Source: Xanthomonas arboricola pv. guizotiae (GTDB lineage: Bacteria > Pseudomonadota > Gammaproteobacteria > Xanthomonadales > Xanthomonadaceae). Taken from it: a stretch of DNA of 64,000 nucleotides. Positions within the stretch are counted from its first letter, which is position 1. Each line of letters begins with the position of its first letter. The translations under genes and the position numbers were made by a program. The stretch is from positions 1 through 64,000 of the forward strand of contig NZ_MDSK01000028.1 of assembly GCF_002940205.1 (NCBI RefSeq). The letters run 5' to 3'. The notes below the pieces were generated by a model. That model ran no database searches. It worked only from the letters and a program-made list of their open reading frames with translations, and had not been told where the DNA came from. This document shows, piece after piece, positions 9,508-17,376 of this stretch.

Positions 9508-9597
9508 GCATCACCTCCATCGCAAGGACGCACACGATAACGGGCGCGGCCGGAATTGGCGATGCGGCCAGCTGCGTGCGCGATACGCATCGACAGC

Positions 9598-11256
9598 TCA
9601 GCCACGTTGCTGGGCCGCCCAGATCGCCAGCGTTTCGCGGCCGATCTTGGCGTTGTGGCGAATGTCCACCGGAAACCCGGAATGGCGCAGGAAACGCGTG
9701 ATTCCAGCCGTGTGCGGGTGCGCAGCGCCCAGCGCGCGCAATGCGGTTTCCACTTGCGCAAATACCGATGCCGCCACGCCAGGCTGCACTTCCACGCACA
9801 GCACCGGCTGCTGCTGTCCGGGTGCGCCGACACCGACCAAGGCGGTGCGCCGCACCTGCGGATGCACGTTGAAGACCGGCTCCACCTGCTCGGTGTAGAG
9901 CGGGCCGCTGGCAGTTTCCACGCGGTGGGTCTTGCGCCCGCAGAACCACAAGCGTCCTTCGGCATCGAAGTAACCTACATCGCCCATGCGATGCACGATG
10001 CGTTCGCTGCCGTCCGCGTTGCGCTCGCGGATCTTGGCAATCCGCGTGGCCGCGTCGCGGTTGAAGTAGGTGTCGGTGGTGGTGGGGCCGGCGACGGTGA
10101 TCTCGCCGACCTTGCCCACCGCCAGCACGCGCGCGCCGCTCCACTCGGGAATGGCGGCATCGTCGATGGCGATGATGCGCACCTCGTTCGGCGCGACGAC
10201 CTGGCCGACGCAGGTGCCGGCACCGACCTCGGTGGCCGCACGGGTGGCGTCCAGCATACGCCCTTCAATCGCTGCCACCGGCAGGCATTCGGTGGCGCCA
10301 TACGGCGTCCAGAATTGCGCATCTTCCGGCAGCAGCGCGCGGATCTTGGCCACCACGTCCGGCGGTACCGGCGCACCGGCCGAGGTGGCCAGGCGCACGT
10401 TTGGCAAGGGCTGGCCGTGGTCGGCCAAGACGCGCATCAATGCCGGCGAGCCGAACAACTGCGTGACTCCGAAGCGGTCGATCGCATCGTGCAGCTTGCG
10501 CGGATCGGCAGTGGCCGGGCGGGTCGGATCCATGTCCGGAATCACCGAGGTCAGCCCCAATGCCGGATCGAACAGGGCAAACGGCGGAAACGTCGGCAGA
10601 TCCACGCCACCGGGCTGCATGCCGAAGGCATTGCGCAGCAATTCGATCTGGCCGACGAAATGCCGGTGGCGGTACACCACGCCCTTGGGCACGCCGGTCG
10701 AGCCGCTGGTGAACAGGATCGCCGCCACATCGTCCGGCCCGGTGTTGGCCAGCTGACTGCCGGCGCCGGCGCCATCGCGCTCCACGCGCGCCAATGTCAC
10801 CCCGCCCCAGCCGTAACGGCCACCGACGCTGACGATCTGCTTCGCAGAGCGCGCCCACCGCAGCAGACGACGCGCCAGCTGCGCAAGCGGAATGCCGATA
10901 AACGCCTGCGGCTGCGCTTCGTCCAGGCATTGCTTGAGCGCACGCTTGTCGATGCCCGGATCCACCAGCACCGGCACCGCACCGGCCTTGAACAGGGCAA
11001 ACATCAGCAGGAAGAATTCCGGCGAGGGCCGCACCATCACCACCGCGCGCGCGCCGCGTCCGATGCCGTGCAGGGCCAGGCCGGCCGCGATCGCATCGCT
11101 GCGCGCGTCCAGCTCGGCATAGCTCAAGGTGACATCGTAGGCGGCAAATCCGTTGGCGGCGCGGCGGCCCGGGCAACGGATGGCGATCTGCTCGGGGCGC
11201 TCGCGCGCCAGTTTCGGCAGGGTGGCGGCGATATTGCAGAGAGTCGTGGTAGTCAT
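9598..11256 (-). CDS. oleC: OleC, olefin beta-lactone synthetase
   Basis: A 552-residue member of the acyl-adenylate (AMP-forming) superfamily. The P-loop-like motif is ILFTSGSTGVPKGVVYRHRH (near residue 190), followed by the conserved block FWTPYGATECLPVA and the D/YxTGD-type region MGDVGYFDAEGRLWFCGRKTHR. OleC activates the 2-alkyl-3-hydroxy acid with ATP and closes a beta-lactone instead of forming a thioester. The start is set at MTTTTLCN rather than at an ATG 18 bp upstream because family members begin there; the choice is not certain. Its 5' end faces the YkgJ-type gene across 311 bp, so oleC must have its own promoter and cannot be read through from oleB in a simple operon. Confidence 0.92.
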   Translation of the reverse strand: MTTTTLCNIAATLPKLARERPEQIAIRCPGRRAANGFAAYDVTLSYAELDARSDAIAAGLALHGIGRGARAVVMVRPSPEFFLLMFALFKAGAVPVLVDPGIDKRALKQCLDEAQPQAFIGIPLAQLARRLLRWARSAKQIVSVGGRYGWGGVTLARVERDGAGAGSQLANTGPDDVAAILFTSGSTGVPKGVVYRHRHFVGQIELLRNAFGMQPGGVDLPTFPPFALFDPALGLTSVIPDMDPTRPATADPRKLHDAIDRFGVTQLFGSPALMRVLADHGQPLPNVRLATSAGAPVPPDVVAKIRALLPEDAQFWTPYGATECLPVAAIEGRMLDATRAATEVGAGTCVGQVVAPNEVRIIAIDDAAIPEWSGARVLAVGKVGEITVAGPTTTDTYFNRDAATRIAKIRERNADGSERIVHRMGDVGYFDAEGRLWFCGRKTHRVETASGPLYTEQVEPVFNVHPQVRRTALVGVGAPGQQQPVLCVEVQPGVAASVFAQVETALRALGAAHPHTAGITRFLRHSGFPVDIRHNAKIGRETLAIWAAQQRG

Positions 11257-11567
11257 TGCCGCATTATCACCCATGCACCGACGGTGCCGGCCGCTTGATC
11301 GCGCGCGAGTCGCCTGCGCTGGTACCTGCTGCCATCGCGGCTATCGCTGACGCGGTGATTGCGCGTCAGCGAGCCGCAACGATGCGGCACAGTGCTCGCG
11401 CGACACGCACTGCCCGCGCGGGGCGCAGCGCCTTGCACACACGCGCTGCGTCGAGCGACGCAGATGAACCGCTAACCGGCGCACGGCCGTGCCACTTGTA
11501 TCGCACCGCGATTCGGTCAGAATGCCGCGCTCACCACGTTGTTTCGCCGCGCAAGGCCCGGCATTCC
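11257..11567. other. Divergent intergenic region with a 9-bp stem-loop
   Basis: 311 bp between the starts of oleC and the YkgJ-type gene. It holds a perfect inverted repeat, CGCTGACGC at 11345-11353 and GCGTCAGCG at 11363-11371 with a nine-base loop. No coding frame is convincing. Both promoters must lie here, but I cannot pick a confident -35/-10 pair. Confidence 0.6.
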
Positions 11568-11951
11568 ATGGCACATCCCTGCCTTACCTGCGGCGCCTGC
11601 TGCGCCTATTTCCGCGTCAGTTTCCACTGGAGCGAAGCCGATCGCGCATTGGGCGGCAGGGTGCCGATCGAGCTGACCGATGCGCTGCGCACGCACGAGC
11701 GCGTCATGCGCGGCACCTCGCAATCGCAGCCGCGCTGCATCGCGCTGGACGCGGACATCGGTCGCTACAGCCGCTGCAGCATCCATGATCGCCGGCCCTC
11801 CTCCTGCGCTGCCGTGCCGGCCTCGCTGGAATTCGGCCAGCGCAGCGCGCAATGCGACAAATCGCGGCTGGCGCATGGCCTGCACACGCTGACCGAGGCC
11901 GACTGGCTGGGCGTGGACGAAGCCCAGCGCAATCCACTGCCGCCGCTGTAA
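11568..11951 (+). CDS. YkgJ-type cysteine cluster protein
   Basis: A 127-residue protein with the zinc- or iron-binding signature CLTCGACC at residues 5-12, followed by further cysteines in RCIALD, RCSIHDRRPSSC and QCDKSR. This is the YkgJ/CxxCxxCC family; a role in metal binding or in oxidation of partner proteins has been proposed, but the function is not established. The N-terminal MAHPC start is the only sensible one. The gene sits on the plus strand between oleB and oleC, both on the minus strand, so it interrupts the olefin cluster. No direct role in olefin synthesis is known to me. Confidence 0.85.
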   Translation: MAHPCLTCGACCAYFRVSFHWSEADRALGGRVPIELTDALRTHERVMRGTSQSQPRCIALDADIGRYSRCSIHDRRPSSCAAVPASLEFGQRSAQCDKSRLAHGLHTLTEADWLGVDEAQRNPLPPL

Positions 11952-12097
11952 CGGCCATCGCTGCGAGCGAGTGCGCTCTCCGCTCGCAACGGCCAGCAGC
12001 GCGCCGGCATGGCCGCCCTCATCCCGTTCGTGCATCCGCTGTCTGCGCTGCGCAGGCACTCGTCTGGCGAGCGCCTGCGCAGCGATGTCGGCAGCGT

Positions 12098-13000
12098 TTA
12101 CAGTGGATTGCGCTCCAGAAACGCCCGGATCGCCGGCACCAGCACTTCATGCTTGTCTTCCAGCACATAGTGATTGGCATCGTCGAACGCGGTGACCTCG
12201 GCATTCGGCAGTGCCTTGCGGAAGCCGGCCAGGAAATGCTTGTCGAAGCAGATATCGCGCAGGCCCCAGGCGATGAACGCCGGGCGATCGGCGAACGACG
12301 GCAATGCCTGCGCCGAGCGCTCCAGCAGCGACCAGGCCCGGTCGGCCGGCGACAGCGGAATATCCTGCATGAAGCGAATGGTAGAGATGCGGTTGCGCCA
12401 ATTGTCGTAGGGCGCCACATAGGCGCGACGCACCTCCGCCGGCATCCGCCGCGACACCCCAAACCACGACGCGCCGGAGGAAAACGCATTGAACGTGCGG
12501 ATGAACCACTCGCCCGGTCCCCAATGCCGACCCATTGCGATCTGCCACGGCATCGGTTTTTCCGGCGGCAACGGGAATGCGGCGGTGTTGGTGATCACCA
12601 GCCGCTTGACCTGCGCATGATGCGACAACGCCCAGCCGAACCCGATCATGCCGCCCCAGTCGTGCACCGCCAGCGTGACCGGGCCGGTGATGCCCAGATG
12701 CCGCAACAGCGTGTCCAGATCGTCCACGCGCGACTGCAACGTGTAGCCGTAACGCGGCTGCGCGTCGGGCGCATCGTCCGGCTTGTCGGACAGCCCCATG
12801 CCGATATGGTCCGGCACGATGCAGCGGTAACGATCCGACAGGCCACTGACCAGGTGCCGCCACAGATAGCTCCACGACGGATTGCCGTGCAGCATCACGA
12901 CCACCTCGCCATCGCGCGGACCTTCGTCCAGATACGACATCGCAATGCCGGGACGCACCTCAAGGCGCTGGGGAATGAAAGGATAGCCGGGGAAGTTCAT
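12098..13000 (-). CDS. oleB: OleB, cis-beta-lactone decarboxylase
   Basis: A 300-residue alpha/beta-hydrolase of the haloalkane dehalogenase superfamily. The oxyanion segment is MLHGNPSWSYLWRHL (residues 36-50), the nucleophile is Asp114 in TLAVHDWGGMIGF, and the catalytic histidine lies in FDDANHYVLEDKHE near residue 277. OleB carries out the last step, opening the beta-lactone and releasing CO2 to leave the olefin. Aspartate rather than serine as nucleophile, together with oleA and oleC nearby, separates it from ordinary hydrolases. It is separated from oleA by a Fic-domain gene on the same strand. Confidence 0.92.
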   Translation of the reverse strand: MNFPGYPFIPQRLEVRPGIAMSYLDEGPRDGEVVVMLHGNPSWSYLWRHLVSGLSDRYRCIVPDHIGMGLSDKPDDAPDAQPRYGYTLQSRVDDLDTLLRHLGITGPVTLAVHDWGGMIGFGWALSHHAQVKRLVITNTAAFPLPPEKPMPWQIAMGRHWGPGEWFIRTFNAFSSGASWFGVSRRMPAEVRRAYVAPYDNWRNRISTIRFMQDIPLSPADRAWSLLERSAQALPSFADRPAFIAWGLRDICFDKHFLAGFRKALPNAEVTAFDDANHYVLEDKHEVLVPAIRAFLERNPL

Positions 13001-13129
13001 GGATCTCTCTATTTGCTAAAGCTCGGACTGAGTGTGTCTGGCAAGTCGCCAGCTACATCGCCACGACAGTATCGAAAATATGCTGGGTGTCTCTGCATCG
13101 TCGGCAGCGGCCGTGCGCAAACGAATCGC

Positions 13130-14299
13130 TCACAGCGGCTGCGCTCCTTCGCTGAGGATGTCGAGATAGGCGTGGTAGGCAAAAATACGATGCCGCTGCT
13201 GGCCGGTGAGTTCGTTGACGATTTCCAGCTCCTGCAGGGTGCGTACCGCAGCACGGATGGTGGGCGCACTCAACGACAGGGTGGGCGCCACTTGCGGCAC
13301 CGCCAACACCACGCGCCGCGCGAACTGCTCAAACACCAGGCCGACGTTGCCTGCTCGCTGGCCCAAAGCAGCAATGCAGGCCCGATCACGTGCCAACAGT
13401 GCCAGCAGGCGCTGCGCGGTGTCGACGGCTTGTTGCGCGGTCTCTGCCACACCATCCAGAAAGAAACCCAGCCATCCTTCCCAGTCACCGTTGAGTCGCA
13501 CCGCATTGAGGCGATCGTAGTAATCGGCGCGACGGCGCTTGAAATACAGGCTCAGATACAGGCTGGGCTCCCGCAGCACGCCTTCGCTGCACAGGATCAA
13601 GGTAATCAACAGCCGTCCCAGGCGCCCATTGCCATCGCTGAAGGGATGGATGGTTTCGAACTGCACATGGGCAAGCGCCGCCTTCACCAACGGCGGCATC
13701 TGCCCCTGCGGCGCATGCAGAAACTGTTCGAGTGCCGACAGCACGTCGGGCAATGCATCTGGCGGTGGCGGAACAAAGTGTGCAAGTGCAGGCGAGGCCC
13801 CGCCTACCCACACCTGACTGCGGCGGAATTCACCTGGCTGCTTGCCGGCACCACGCCCGCCCTGCAGCAATAGCGCATGCATCTCGCGGATCAAACGCAG
13901 CGACAGCGGGAAATCATCCTTGCGCAGGCGCCGCAAACCATGGTTGAGGGCCGCGACATAGTTGAACACTTCTTCGACATCGTCGACAGGCACGCCCGGT
14001 GCCGCATCCATCTCGAACAGCAACAGGTCCGAGAGCGATGACTGGGTTCCTTCGATCTGGGACGACAGCAAGGCTTCCTTGCGGATGTACTGATAGAGAA
14101 ACAGTTCCGGGTCCGGCAGCATCAGCGTGATGCCGTCCAGTCGCCCTAGTGCCTGGTCAGCGCGCTCTTTGCGCGCCACCAGTTCAGCCTGTGCGAAATC
14201 CAGTGCCGGCACTGGCGGCAGCGGATCAGGGACGAACGCCTGGTAACGGCTCCCTGCGAGAGCGCCAGCAACATAATGTCCGGTGATGCGCTGAGCCAT
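13130..14299 (-). CDS. Fic-domain protein, class II (probable AMPylator)
   Basis: A 389-residue Fic protein. The core motif HPFSDGNGRLGR at residues 218-229 has the catalytic His218 and the phosphate-binding GNGR. An N-terminal inhibitory motif of the class II form (S/T-x3-E-G) is visible as SSQIEG at residues 79-84, inside a Fic-N-like region, so activity is probably autoinhibited in cis. The C-terminal 90 residues resemble a winged-helix domain (TIRAAVRTLQELEIVNELTGQ), a common partner of this class. Such proteins usually AMPylate a cellular protein, but the target is unknown. There is no secretion signal. It lies between oleA and oleB, same strand, 129 bp and 115 bp away respectively. No antitoxin gene is next to it. 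Confidence 0.9.
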   Translation of the reverse strand: MAQRITGHYVAGALAGSRYQAFVPDPLPPVPALDFAQAELVARKERADQALGRLDGITLMLPDPELFLYQYIRKEALLSSQIEGTQSSLSDLLLFEMDAAPGVPVDDVEEVFNYVAALNHGLRRLRKDDFPLSLRLIREMHALLLQGGRGAGKQPGEFRRSQVWVGGASPALAHFVPPPPDALPDVLSALEQFLHAPQGQMPPLVKAALAHVQFETIHPFSDGNGRLGRLLITLILCSEGVLREPSLYLSLYFKRRRADYYDRLNAVRLNGDWEGWLGFFLDGVAETAQQAVDTAQRLLALLARDRACIAALGQRAGNVGLVFEQFARRVVLAVPQVAPTLSLSAPTIRAAVRTLQELEIVNELTGQQRHRIFAYHAYLDILSEGAQPL

Positions 14300-14414
14300 C
14301 GTCTTTCCTTACAGACCGCAGCTGTTCCTGCAAGGAAACTTAGATACCACTTTTTTACCTAAGCAGCGATCTTGCCCGGCGCGCAAGAGCATCGGCCGGG
14401 CACTCTCACACGCA

Positions 14415-15431
14415 TCACCAGACCACTTCCGCCATCGAGCAGTTCAGGCCAGAACCAATCCCCATCAACGCGATGCGGTCGCCCTTCTTCAAGCGGCCGA
14501 GCTCCTTGAGCTTGCTCAGCACGATCGGTACTGAAGCCGGGCCGATGTTGCCGTGTTCGCCGAAAATGGTCATGACCTTGGCCGGGTCGATGCCGAACGA
14601 CTTCACGAACGAAGCGGTATGCGGGCGGCTGACCTGGTGGATGACGAACTGGTCCAGCTCGTCCACTGCCCAGCCCATCGCCTGCTTGGCGGCCAGGAAG
14701 GTCTTCTGCGCCAGCTTGATGCCTTCGATCAGCAGCAGGCGGGTGTCGGTGACCATGCGGTCCAGGTTGCCGCGGCACAGCTTGTTCCACTCGGTGGCCG
14801 AGCGGGTCACGCCACCCTTGTAGCGCGGGGCGTCGGGCACCAGCTCGGTGCGCGCCATCACCATCGCTGCGGCACCGCAGCCCAGGGTCAGCGCAGCGAG
14901 TTCATTGCGGAACTCTTCTTCGGTGACGTCGGGCGAGGTCATGCGTTCGAGGGTCTTCTCGTACACCAGGTTGGCGGTCTCGCCATCGACGACCAGCGCA
15001 TAGTCGATCTCGCCGCGCTCGAGCATGCGGGCGGCGATGTCCATGCCGTTGATGAAGGCAAGGCAGGCGTTGGCGACGTCGAAGGTGACGCAGTGGTCGC
15101 CGACCCCGAGGTTGCCGGACACGATGGAGGCGGTGGACGGCTCCAGGTAGTCGCGGCTCACCGAGGTGTTGACCAGCAGGCCGATCTTCTCGATGCCGAT
15201 GCCGGCGTCGAGCAGCGCCTTGCGCGCCGCCTGGGTGGCGGCGTCCGAGGCCTGGACATCCTGGTCCCACAAGCGCCGTGCATGGATGCCGGCAACGTCG
15301 CCCAACACGTCGGTTCTGATCCCGAGGCGGTCGTAGGTGGGTTGCAGGCGCTCGTTGATTTCCTTGGAAGTCAGCGTGTGCGGCGCATCAATATGCGCCA
15401 GTCCCGCGATGGAGACATTCTGGAAGAGCAT
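14415..15431 (-). CDS. oleA: OleA, acyl-CoA condensing enzyme of olefin synthesis
   Basis: A 338-residue thiolase-superfamily enzyme of the KAS III type. OleA condenses two fatty acyl-CoAs head to head to a 2-alkyl-3-keto acid. The nucleophile Cys123 is in the segment DVANACLAFINGM, the catalytic Glu97 in SRDYLEPST, the histidine in QFVIHQVSRPHT and the asparagine in FGEHGNIGPAS. Cys123 and Glu97 lie 20 residues below the Cys143 and Glu117 numbers used for X. campestris OleA, an offset equal to a common tag, so the match is exact in my recollection. It is the most upstream gene of the ole set. The start MLFQNVSI is the only strong one. Confidence 0.95.
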   Translation of the reverse strand: MLFQNVSIAGLAHIDAPHTLTSKEINERLQPTYDRLGIRTDVLGDVAGIHARRLWDQDVQASDAATQAARKALLDAGIGIEKIGLLVNTSVSRDYLEPSTASIVSGNLGVGDHCVTFDVANACLAFINGMDIAARMLERGEIDYALVVDGETANLVYEKTLERMTSPDVTEEEFRNELAALTLGCGAAAMVMARTELVPDAPRYKGGVTRSATEWNKLCRGNLDRMVTDTRLLLIEGIKLAQKTFLAAKQAMGWAVDELDQFVIHQVSRPHTASFVKSFGIDPAKVMTIFGEHGNIGPASVPIVLSKLKELGRLKKGDRIALMGIGSGLNCSMAEVVW

Positions 15432-15533
15432 CGAAGTAGCGCCATGGCGTCAGGCGAGGGGGGCGCTAGTCTAGCCGCTGGCTGGTTTTACCGCATCTTT
15501 ACAATTGCAGCGGCCGCGCCCCAGCCCAACGGT

Positions 15534-15854
15534 TCAGCGCGGCGGGCAGCGGAAGGCGTTGAAACGCTGGCTGCCATCGGCCGGCTGGCCCTGCGCCTGG
15601 ACCGCATTGGCATTGGCGCCCGGCGCCTCGTTGCGTGCCAGCGTTTCCAGCTCTTCCTGCACCCGCAACGGGTTGCGGTTGTAGAAGCCGACCTTGCTCT
15701 TGACCGACACCACCACCTCGCCCTGCTGCTGACAGCCAGCTGGCACAGGGCCTGCGGGCAGCACCTGCACGCCCTTGCCGCTTTGCTCGATCGGCACCCA
15801 GGTGCAGGCCGTGGCGGTGGTGGCAACCAGAACAGACAGCATCAGCACGCGCAT
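15534..15854 (-). CDS. DUF4156-like outer-membrane lipoprotein
   Basis: A 106-residue small lipoprotein. It begins MRVLMLSVLVATTATAC, a signal peptide whose lipobox (T-A-T-A-C) puts the lipid on Cys17. The mature part has the pattern GKGVQVLPAGPVPAGCQQQGEV and NAVQAQG, ending NAFRCPP, with two cysteines that could form a disulphide, as in the DUF4156 family of periplasmic or outer-membrane lipoproteins of unknown role. I placed the start at the second candidate ATG because the upstream 29 codons encode no signal peptide. It is separated from oleA by about 100 bp and is transcribed in the same direction. Confidence 0.8.
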   Translation of the reverse strand: MRVLMLSVLVATTATACTWVPIEQSGKGVQVLPAGPVPAGCQQQGEVVVSVKSKVGFYNRNPLRVQEELETLARNEAPGANANAVQAQGQPADGSQRFNAFRCPPR

Positions 15855-16251
15855 AAGTCTTAGACCCTGAGGACGAAGCCGGATTGTGCCGCAGTTGCCG
15901 GCCAGCGATCGGCGTGCGCTGCATGGCCGCACGCCGCGCATTCAGCGCCCTGAATATCGCGCAGACCGTCGGGTCTCTCCACGTGCAGCGGTGTCCGGCG
16001 CCCGCAGCCGCGTCCGGGTGTCCGGACACGGACACCGCCATGGAACTTTAATCCCTTTGGAAAACAACGGCCTGCATATGGCACGCCGCTTGCTCTAAGG
16101 CATGGGCAAGCATGCCGGCACGCGGCCTCGCTCTACAAAAATGACTACCAGCTGAATAAATAAAAACATGCCACGAAAGTTATTGCACTTACCGAAACGG
16201 TGTACTACATTACTACCACACCACTGATAGCCCACACCAAGAGACCTCGCC
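15855..16251. other. 397-bp intergenic region with a 12-bp palindrome
   Basis: No gene is visible. The left part is GC-rich and holds a perfect palindrome GTGTCCGGACAC at 16018-16029, with a further GTGTCCGG half-site at 15991-15998 and a GGACAC half-site just downstream; this could be an operator. The right 110 bp are unusually AT-rich for this genome and hold the promoter of the repeat protein gene. Confidence 0.6.
16183..16211 (+). promoter_or_regulatory. Sigma-70 type promoter for the VQVRPSA repeat protein
   Basis: TTGCAC and TACATT are separated by exactly 17 bp, in an AT-rich stretch about 40 bp before the start codon. This is the best -35/-10 pair I can point to in the window; it is a motif match, not measured. 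Confidence 0.6.
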
Positions 16252-16713
16252 ATGACGACCCAGACCCTGCGCATCGCCCTCTCCGCCGCCCTGATCGCCG
16301 GCACCGCCCTGGCTGGTTTCGCCCAGGCCGCCAGCCTGACCACGCTGGACACCGTGCAGGTCCGCCCATCTGCCGACCAGATCGCCCAGCAGGCGCTGGA
16401 GCGCAGCAGCGACATCCGCACCCTGGCCACCGTGCAGGTGCGTCCGTCTGCCGAGCAGCTGGCCGCCCTCGCCGTCGAGCAGGCCGGCCCGCGCATCCCC
16501 ACCCTCGCTGCGGTGCAGGTGCGTCCGTCCGCCGACCAGCGCGCCGACCTGGTGACCCGCAACGCCGCTGCCAGCGCGCAGAGCAGCTCCGGCCAGGCTG
16601 CTGCTGCCATCGGCGCGCTGATGGGCCAGGTCATCGTCAACCTGCCGGTGCCGCAGCTGCAGCCCTCGCCGGTCGAACTGGAAGCGTTGGTCAACGCCGC
16701 CATCAGCCTTTGA
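16252..16713 (+). CDS. Secreted protein with three VQVRPSA repeats
   Basis: A 153-residue protein of no family I recognise. A signal peptide (ALSAALIAGTALAGFAQAA, cleavage near residue 27) exports it to the periplasm or beyond. The mature N-terminal half consists of three repeats of the form TL-x-TVQVRPSADQ: TLDTVQVRPSADQ, TLATVQVRPSAEQ and TLAAVQVRPSADQ, spaced about 36 residues apart, each followed by an Ala-rich helical stretch. The rest is Ser/Ala-rich, with a hydrophobic segment IGALMGQVIVNLPVPQL near the C-terminus. No cysteine is present after the signal. Codon use is typical of the genome. The role is unknown. Confidence 0.8.
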   Translation: MTTQTLRIALSAALIAGTALAGFAQAASLTTLDTVQVRPSADQIAQQALERSSDIRTLATVQVRPSAEQLAALAVEQAGPRIPTLAAVQVRPSADQRADLVTRNAAASAQSSSGQAAAAIGALMGQVIVNLPVPQLQPSPVELEALVNAAISL

Positions 16714-16738
16714 GCACGCGCGCCGCTACACTGCGCGC

Positions 16739-17215
16739 ATGTCAGCCCCCGTCCTCGATGTCATCCTGTTTCAGCCGGAAATTCCGCCCAATACGGGCAA
16801 TGTGATTCGCCTGTGCGCCAACACCGGCGCGCGCCTGCACCTGATCGAGCCGCTCGGCTTCGACCTCAGCGACAAGCAGCTCAAACGCGCCGGCCTGGAC
16901 TATCACGAATACGCAAGCCTGCAGGTGCATGCCGACCTGCCCACCGCCCTGGCCGCGATCGCGCCCAAGCGCGTGTTTGCACTGAGTACGCGCAGCACCG
17001 TGCGTTACGACACACCGCAATTTGCCGATGGCGATGCCTTTCTGTTTGGTCCGGAAACACGCGGCTTGCCCGCCGACGTGCTGGAGTCGATTCCGCCACA
17101 GCACCGGCTGCGCCTGCCGATGCGCCCGGACAACCGCAGCCTCAATCTGTCCAATACCGTTGCGGTGATGGTGTTCGAAGCCTGGCGCCAGTGGGGCTTC
17201 AGCGGCGGCCGTTAG
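16739..17215 (+). CDS. trmL: tRNA (cytidine(34)-2'-O)-methyltransferase TrmL
   Basis: A 158-residue SPOUT methyltransferase. It 2'-O-methylates the wobble base of two tRNA-Leu isoacceptors. The family signatures are present: the start VILFQPEIPPNTGNVIRLCANTGA, FGPETRGLP (the SAM-binding knot) and the C-terminal block IPMRPDNRSLNLSNTVAV-like sequence, read here as LRLPMRPDNRSLNLSNTVAV. Its length equals the E. coli protein. It follows the repeat-protein gene by 25 bp on the same strand, so it may be read through from it. Confidence 0.95.
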   Translation: MSAPVLDVILFQPEIPPNTGNVIRLCANTGARLHLIEPLGFDLSDKQLKRAGLDYHEYASLQVHADLPTALAAIAPKRVFALSTRSTVRYDTPQFADGDAFLFGPETRGLPADVLESIPPQHRLRLPMRPDNRSLNLSNTVAVMVFEAWRQWGFSGGR

Positions 17216-17376
17216 CCGTGGCGATGCAGACGGCTGGCTGACGGCGACATCGTCCGCCCCCCGATCCCGGCGCGCTGCATGGTTCCCGTATCGGTCTGTC
17301 ATTCAAAGCGTGCTCCGTGCGTATGCCAGTCGCGGGCGTTGCCGTTTGCCTGCGGCTCCGCGCCGATGTCATCACC

